From an uncultured Pelagibacteraceae bacterium (GTDB taxonomy: Bacteria > Pseudomonadota > Alphaproteobacteria > Pelagibacterales > Pelagibacteraceae), in assembly GCA_902589455.1 (NCBI GenBank), contig CACISX010000003.1, positions 1 through 64,000 of the forward strand: a DNA stretch of 64,000 nucleotides, read 5' to 3'. Numbering within the stretch: the first letter of the stretch is position 1; every line of letters begins with the position of its first letter. The translations under genes and the position numbers were made by a program. Below the pieces are notes generated by a model that worked only from the letters and a program-made list of their open reading frames with translations, was not told the DNA's origin and made no database searches. Shown one piece after another: positions 59,959 to 64,000 of this stretch.

Positions 59959-60495
59959 ATGGCAAGAGTTACCGTAGAAGACTGTATAGATAAAGTAGAG
60001 AGCCCTTACGAATTAGTATTAGTTGCTAAAGAAAGAGCTACTCAACTTAATGCAGGTATTGAACCAACAATAGATAGAGATAACGATAAAAACACTGTTA
60101 TTTCTTTAAGAGAAATTGCTGAAGAAAAAATTAAAGTTTCAGATTTAACTGAAAGTGCTGTTTATAAACTTAGAAAACATGTTGAACAAGTTGATGACAG
60201 TGCTGAAGATGATGAAGAAATAGGTGATGATTTTGAAAATTTATATAAAGGTGAAATTTCAAAAAGCGGTACCCCAATTTTACCATCCAAAAGAGCAAGA
60301 AAAACACCTGAAAAAATACAAGTAACAAAAGAGGATTTGGCAGAGTTATCTGAAACTGCCACTGCTGATGTTGATAATTCTATTGGTGAAGAAACCATGA
60401 ATGAACAAGGTGAAGTTTCATTAGACGAAGTATCGGAATCTGAAAATCAAGATGTAGATGTAACTTCAGATGATACTGAAGCTTCAAACTCATAA
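59959..60495 (+). CDS. rpoZ: DNA-directed RNA polymerase omega subunit with acidic C-terminal extension
   Basis: Residues 1-75 are the omega fold: MARVTVEDCIDKVESPYELV, AKERATQLNAG and NTVISLREIAEEKI. The protein is 178 residues, about twice the E. coli length; the last 100 are strongly acidic (QVDDSAEDDEEIGDDFENL and a second Glu/Asp-rich end). Omega assists assembly of the beta' subunit. The tail is probably disordered. Located before dusA (22 bp). Confidence 0.92.
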   Translation: MARVTVEDCIDKVESPYELVLVAKERATQLNAGIEPTIDRDNDKNTVISLREIAEEKIKVSDLTESAVYKLRKHVEQVDDSAEDDEEIGDDFENLYKGEISKSGTPILPSKRARKTPEKIQVTKEDLAELSETATADVDNSIGEETMNEQGEVSLDEVSESENQDVDVTSDDTEASNS

Positions 60496-60517
60496 AAAAA
60501 TAATATAAAGTCATATT

Positions 60518-61510
60518 ATGAATAGGAAAGTATCAGTTGCTCCTATGATGGATTGCACAGATCGACATGAGCGATTTTTTTTAAGATTAATATCTAAAAA
60601 TACACTGCTTTATACTGAAATGATTGTGGATGAAGCAATTAACAGAGGTGATAAAAAAAAATTATTAGAGTTTAATATTAATGAAAAACCAGTGGCTCTT
60701 CAATTAGGTGGTTCTTCACCAAAACTTCTAGCTGAGGCAACAAAAATTGGAGAAGAATTTGGTTATGACGAAATAAACTTAAATTTAGGGTGTCCTAGTA
60801 AAAAAGTAGAAAAAAATAGATTTGGAGCATGCTTAATGAAGGAGCCAAATTTAGTTGCAGATTGTTTAAGCAAAATGCAATCAGTTACTAAATTGCCAGT
60901 AACTATTAAAACGAGAATTGGTTATGACGATGTTGAGGATTATGAAAATTTATATAATTTTGTTTCTACTTTAAAAGCAACTGGAGTTAAAACTTTTATT
61001 ATTCATGCCAGAAAAGCAATGTTGGGTAAATTTACTCCTAAACAAAATCTAAATATTCCACCTTTAAAATATGAATATGTTTATAAGTTAAAAAATGATT
61101 TTCCTGATGAAGAAATAGTTATAAATGGAGGAATAACTTCAGTTGATGAAATTAAACCTCATTTAAAAAAAACCGATGGTGTAATGATAGGAAGAGCAGC
61201 TTATCATACTCCATATTTACTTGCAGATATTGAAAGAGAAATATTTAAAAATGAAGATGTTCCAAGTCGACAAGATGTAATTGAAAAACTTATTCCATAC
61301 ATAAAAGATGAATTAAAAAAAGGTACTAGATTAAATCAAATTATGAGACATACTTTAGGTCTATTTCATGGTCAAACAGGCGCAAGTTATTGGAAAAGAT
61401 ATTTAAGTGAAAATATGTGCGTAAGAGATGCGGATATAAAAAAAATTGACCATATTATGGATAAAATTAAATATAATAATGTTGATACAAGAGTAGGGCA
61501 GTCTGCTTAA
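60518..61510 (+). CDS. dusA: tRNA-dihydrouridine synthase A
   Basis: This 330-residue FMN enzyme has VSVAPMMDCTDRHERFFLRL at the N terminus, LQLGGSSPKLLAEA, the catalytic Cys loop NLGCPSKKVEKNRFGACLM, VTIKTRIGYDD and IVINGGITSVDEI, with the DusA-type C-terminal helix bundle (IMRHTLGLFHGQTGASYWKR). It reduces uridine at position 20/20a of tRNA. A CTG-started frame for the next gene would overlap its stop by 8 bp. Confidence 0.93.
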   Translation: MNRKVSVAPMMDCTDRHERFFLRLISKNTLLYTEMIVDEAINRGDKKKLLEFNINEKPVALQLGGSSPKLLAEATKIGEEFGYDEINLNLGCPSKKVEKNRFGACLMKEPNLVADCLSKMQSVTKLPVTIKTRIGYDDVEDYENLYNFVSTLKATGVKTFIIHARKAMLGKFTPKQNLNIPPLKYEYVYKLKNDFPDEEIVINGGITSVDEIKPHLKKTDGVMIGRAAYHTPYLLADIEREIFKNEDVPSRQDVIEKLIPYIKDELKKGTRLNQIMRHTLGLFHGQTGASYWKRYLSENMCVRDADIKKIDHIMDKIKYNNVDTRVGQSA

Positions 61511-61550
61511 TTCCACTCTAGCAAACGAATACTTTTATATAATATTCTTA

Positions 61551-62336
61551 ATGGCTCTAACGGCTGTCCCAACTGGTTATGTTGCAGGATTATTTGGTAT
61601 TGGTGGAGGACTAATAACGGTCCCTTTCTTATATTACATCTTTGGTCAGCTAGGAATTGATCCAAAATATATTATGCATTTAGCAGTTGGTACTTCTTTT
61701 GCAATTATAATTCCAACTTCAACTGCATCGGTATTAACTCATCATAAATTTAAAGCTGTAGATTTTGATATAGTAAAAAATTATGGATTATTTGTAATTG
61801 TAGGGGTTATTGTTGGAGCTATTTTTGCAGCATCATTAAAAACAAAATCTCTAGTTCTATTTTTTTCGATAGTAATTTTGTTTTTAGGGATTTATCTACT
61901 TTTAATAAAAGAAAAGGAACAAAATATTTTAATTGAAATGAAATTATATTTAAAAATTATTCTTGGTTTTGTTGTTGGATTTATCTCATCTATTATGGGT
62001 ATTGCAGGTGCTATGATGAATGTTCCTATTTTAAAATATTTTGGTTATTCTATTAATAAAGCCATTGGAACTGCAGCAGCGATTGGATTTTTAATAGCAT
62101 TGTTTGCTGCTATTTGTTTTTTTATTACTGGAAATTATTTGAACACAGAATTACCTATGAGTTTTGGATTTATAAATATACCAGCTTTTTTAATTTTTAT
62201 TCCTATCACAACCATTATGGCAAGGTTAGGGGCAAAAACAGTTCATAAAATTAATAAGAAAAAAATAAGTAAATTTTTTGGGATTTTTTTACTAATAGTT
62301 TCAATTAGATTTTTCTATGAATATGTAAAATTATAA
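61551..62336 (+). CDS. TSUP (TauE/SafE) family transporter
   Basis: This membrane protein of about 261 residues has eight hydrophobic segments. TGYVAGLFGIGGGLITVPFL in the first half and GFISSIMGIAGAMMNVPIL in the second are the duplicated TauE/SafE motif. Members export sulfite or sulfoacetate, so it could remove sulfite freed from taurine or other sulfonates. The first helix looks cut at ATG 61551; the frame stays open and hydrophobic upstream (ANEYFYIIFL) to a possible CTG at 61503, so the true start may be earlier. Confidence 0.82.
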   Translation: MALTAVPTGYVAGLFGIGGGLITVPFLYYIFGQLGIDPKYIMHLAVGTSFAIIIPTSTASVLTHHKFKAVDFDIVKNYGLFVIVGVIVGAIFAASLKTKSLVLFFSIVILFLGIYLLLIKEKEQNILIEMKLYLKIILGFVVGFISSIMGIAGAMMNVPILKYFGYSINKAIGTAAAIGFLIALFAAICFFITGNYLNTELPMSFGFINIPAFLIFIPITTIMARLGAKTVHKINKKKISKFFGIFLLIVSIRFFYEYVKL

Positions 62337-62339
62337 AAA

Positions 62340-62741
62340 ATGGCTTTTAAAATTAATAAAAAATTATTGAAATCATCTCATCATATTGCAGAATTAAGAT
62401 TATGCTCACTAAGGCTGCATGATAATTCTAAATTTCCTTGGGTTATTTTGATCCCTAAAAGAAAAAATGTAACAGACATAAGTGATCTTAATTTTAAAGA
62501 TCAATTTTCCCTTATGAAAGAGATTGTTTATGTGAGTAAAATTATGAAGAAGATGTTTAAAACAAATAAGATTAATACAGAAAAAATAGGAAATTTAGTA
62601 CCTCAATTACATATTCATATTATAGCAAGGACAAAAACAGATAGTTCTTGGCCCTTATCAGTTTGGGTTGTTAAGAGTAAAAAATATAATCAATCAGCTT
62701 TAAATAAAATTTTAAAAAAAGTTAGGGATAGATTTAAATAA
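62340..62741 (+). CDS. HIT family protein
   Basis: This 133-residue histidine-triad-like protein starts FKINKKLLKSSHHIAELRLC and contains FPWVILIPKRKNVTD. The active-site text is VPQLHIHIIARTKTDSSWP: the first His of the H-x-H-x-H triad is Gln, the form common in one proteobacterial subgroup; the last two His are kept. Probably a nucleotidyl hydrolase or transferase. It follows the TSUP gene by 3 bp. Confidence 0.85.
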   Translation: MAFKINKKLLKSSHHIAELRLCSLRLHDNSKFPWVILIPKRKNVTDISDLNFKDQFSLMKEIVYVSKIMKKMFKTNKINTEKIGNLVPQLHIHIIARTKTDSSWPLSVWVVKSKKYNQSALNKILKKVRDRFK

Positions 62742-62785
62742 AAAGAGGTGACTTCAGTCTCCCTCCATCACCTCAACTTCTTTTT
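62741..62785. terminator. Candidate bidirectional terminator
   Basis: A 7-bp inverted repeat (62745-62751 with 62768-62774) with a 16-base loop lies between the convergent HIT and phosphohexomutase genes. It has four A before the left arm (a T run for the minus strand) and five T at 62781-62785 after the right arm. The loop is long, so the assignment is tentative. Confidence 0.4.
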
Positions 62786-62843
62786 AGGCGATTCTCTAAA
62801 GATTAATGAACACTTATTAGTTGAAAATTAATTTTGTTAACTA

Positions 62844-64000
62844 TTAGAGTTTTTGATCGTATTCACCAATTTTTCCTGTTTTTTGCAGCAAATCATCAAT
62901 AAAATTAAAGATTTTTATCTTTCTTTCGTTAGATGTAGGGCTTTCTGTTACAATTACTAATGATGGTTTATTTGAGGAAGCTCTAATTAATCCCCAAGAT
63001 CCGTCTTCAAATGAAAACCTAACTCCGTTTACAGTTAGAACATTCACTATTTCTTGTTCATCAATTTTAGTCTTATTATTTTTAATTTCTTCTATTTGTT
63101 TTACTAATTGTTCAACTACTTGATATTTTTCTTCGTCTTTACAAAACGGAGCCATGGTTGGTGTTTGATAAGTAGTAGGTATTTCTTTAATAATTTCACT
63201 GATTTTTTTGTTATGATTATCTAATAAGTGACAAATGTGAATTGCTGAATTGATACCATCATCATAACCTAAACCTAAAGGTTGATTAAAAAAGAAATGC
63301 CCACTTTTTTCAAATCCTGCTAAAGCTTTTTCAGTATTCACTTTTCTTTTTATGTGTGAATGACCAGTTTTCCAATAAATAGTTTCACAATTATTTTCTA
63401 ATAAAATTTTATCTTTTGAGAAAAGTCCTGTTGATTTAACATCTACTACAAATTTTGAGTTTTTATGCTTTGTTGATAACTCTCTAGCTATTAAAAGTCC
63501 AATTTTGTCTGAAAAAATTTCATTTCCGACATCATCTATAACCCCAACTCGATCTCCATCTCCATCAAACCCAAAACCTACATCAGCATTATTCTCTTTT
63601 ACAGTTTTTGCAATTGCATGAAGCATCTCCATATCCTCTGGATTCGGGTTGTATTTTGGAAAAGTCCAATCTAAGTTGCAATCTAGCTCAATCACATCGC
63701 AGCCAATACCTCTCAATATATCAGGTGCAAATACTCCAGCCGTACCATTGCCACATGCAACTACAGCTTTAATCTTTTTCTTAATTTTATTTTTATTAAT
63801 TAAATCTTCTTTATAAATTTGTTGAAAATTTTCTATTTTTTTCTCAGTACCTTTACCCTCTGTAAATTTTTCGTTTAAAGTTATATTTTTTAACTCTTTC
63901 ATTTCTTCACCTGAATGAGTCAGTCCTTTTTTGATACCCATTTTGACACCAGTCCAGCCATTTTCGTTGTGACTTGCTGTTATCATAGCAACTGCATCAG
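62844..64000 (-). CDS. Phosphomannomutase/phosphoglucomutase, 5' end outside window
   Basis: The frame stays open to the window edge; about 385 C-terminal residues are visible. MITASHNENGWTGVKMG near the edge is the phosphoserine loop (the Ser of A-S-H-N), FGFDGDGDRVGVID the magnesium loop, GFEKSGHFFFN the sugar-binding loop and RASSNKPSLVIVTESP the phosphate-binding site. It interconverts hexose-6- and hexose-1-phosphate for GDP-mannose or UDP-glucose supply, which would feed the GDP-fucose genes at 26-28 kb. The E-N in place of the usual N-P after A-S-H-N is a notable variation. Confidence 0.9.
   Translation of the reverse strand, partial: DAVAMITASHNENGWTGVKMGIKKGLTHSGEEMKELKNITLNEKFTEGKGTEKKIENFQQIYKEDLINKNKIKKKIKAVVACGNGTAGVFAPDILRGIGCDVIELDCNLDWTFPKYNPNPEDMEMLHAIAKTVKENNADVGFGFDGDGDRVGVIDDVGNEIFSDKIGLLIARELSTKHKNSKFVVDVKSTGLFSKDKILLENNCETIYWKTGHSHIKRKVNTEKALAGFEKSGHFFFNQPLGLGYDDGINSAIHICHLLDNHNKKISEIIKEIPTTYQTPTMAPFCKDEEKYQVVEQLVKQIEEIKNNKTKIDEQEIVNVLTVNGVRFSFEDGSWGLIRASSNKPSLVIVTESPTSNERKIKIFNFIDDLLQKTGKIGEYDQKL

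Noticed and set aside
62600-62660. Loss of the first His in the HIT triad (Q-L-H-I-H).
   Set aside because: This Q-x-H-x-H form is, to my knowledge, the normal pattern of one proteobacterial HIT subgroup, so it is not evidence of inactivation.

Overview
The base composition is strongly AT-rich, genes are packed with spacers mostly under 100 bp, several neighbours overlap at their stop codons, and arginine is written almost only as AGA. Together with the gene content (one-component osmolyte and sulfonate transporters, dimethylglycine-dehydrogenase-type enzymes, fused genes, very few regulators), this points to a streamlined marine alphaproteobacterium of the SAR11 clade (Pelagibacterales). I see no rRNA, insertion sequence, prophage or CRISPR array. 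No gene-free stretch exceeds about 225 bp.

Layout. 1-4.2 kb: a sugar ABC transporter (end of the binding protein, two enlarged permeases) plus a GH63-type glycoside hydrolase. 4.2-12.7 kb: a minus-strand operon with an ABC importer, a phosphate acyltransferase and a histidinol-dehydrogenase-family enzyme closest in its motifs to sulfopropanediol dehydrogenase, flanked by a BASS-family carrier and a regulator with two winged-helix domains. 12.8-19.8 kb: a small membrane protein, a gapless operon (aldehyde dehydrogenase, epoxide hydrolase, LDH2-type dehydrogenase), and a divergent TRAP transporter whose two membrane subunits use foreign-looking codons. 19.8-26.3 kb: taurine uptake (tauABC), an omega-transaminase and alanine dehydrogenase. 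26.3-28.3 kb: GDP-fucose synthesis. 28.4-30.8 kb: a demethylating FAD/GcvT enzyme. 31-42 kb: one tRNA, purine salvage (phosphoribosyltransferases, guaC), methylthioadenosine recycling (mtnP, mtnA), asparaginase, TrpB2, an aldolase-SDR fusion and a fused speD-speE. 42-45 kb: an amino-acid ABC importer without an ATPase gene, plus a PhyH dioxygenase. 45-52.7 kb: envelope sugar genes and a tripartite tricarboxylate transporter (TctCBA). 52.7-54 kb: a thioredoxin-like gene pair made by a tandem duplication, whose junction still holds fragments of both flanking genes. 54-64 kb: gamma-carbonic anhydrase, ROK kinase, a secreted protein with an unannotated zinc-protease motif, a PNPOx-like protein, a hydroxyacid dehydrogenase, MFS, rpoZ, dusA, a TSUP exporter, HIT and a phosphohexomutase.

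The main themes are scavenging of dissolved organic sulfur and nitrogen (taurine, possibly another sulfonate, amino acids, sugars) and recycling of polyamine by-products and purines. The observations I consider most worth following are the duplication fossil with its two gene fragments; the HEILHVNGF secreted protein; a possible methylthioadenosine-to-DHAP route; inverted repeats after five binding-protein genes; and the codon mismatch inside the TRAP operon.
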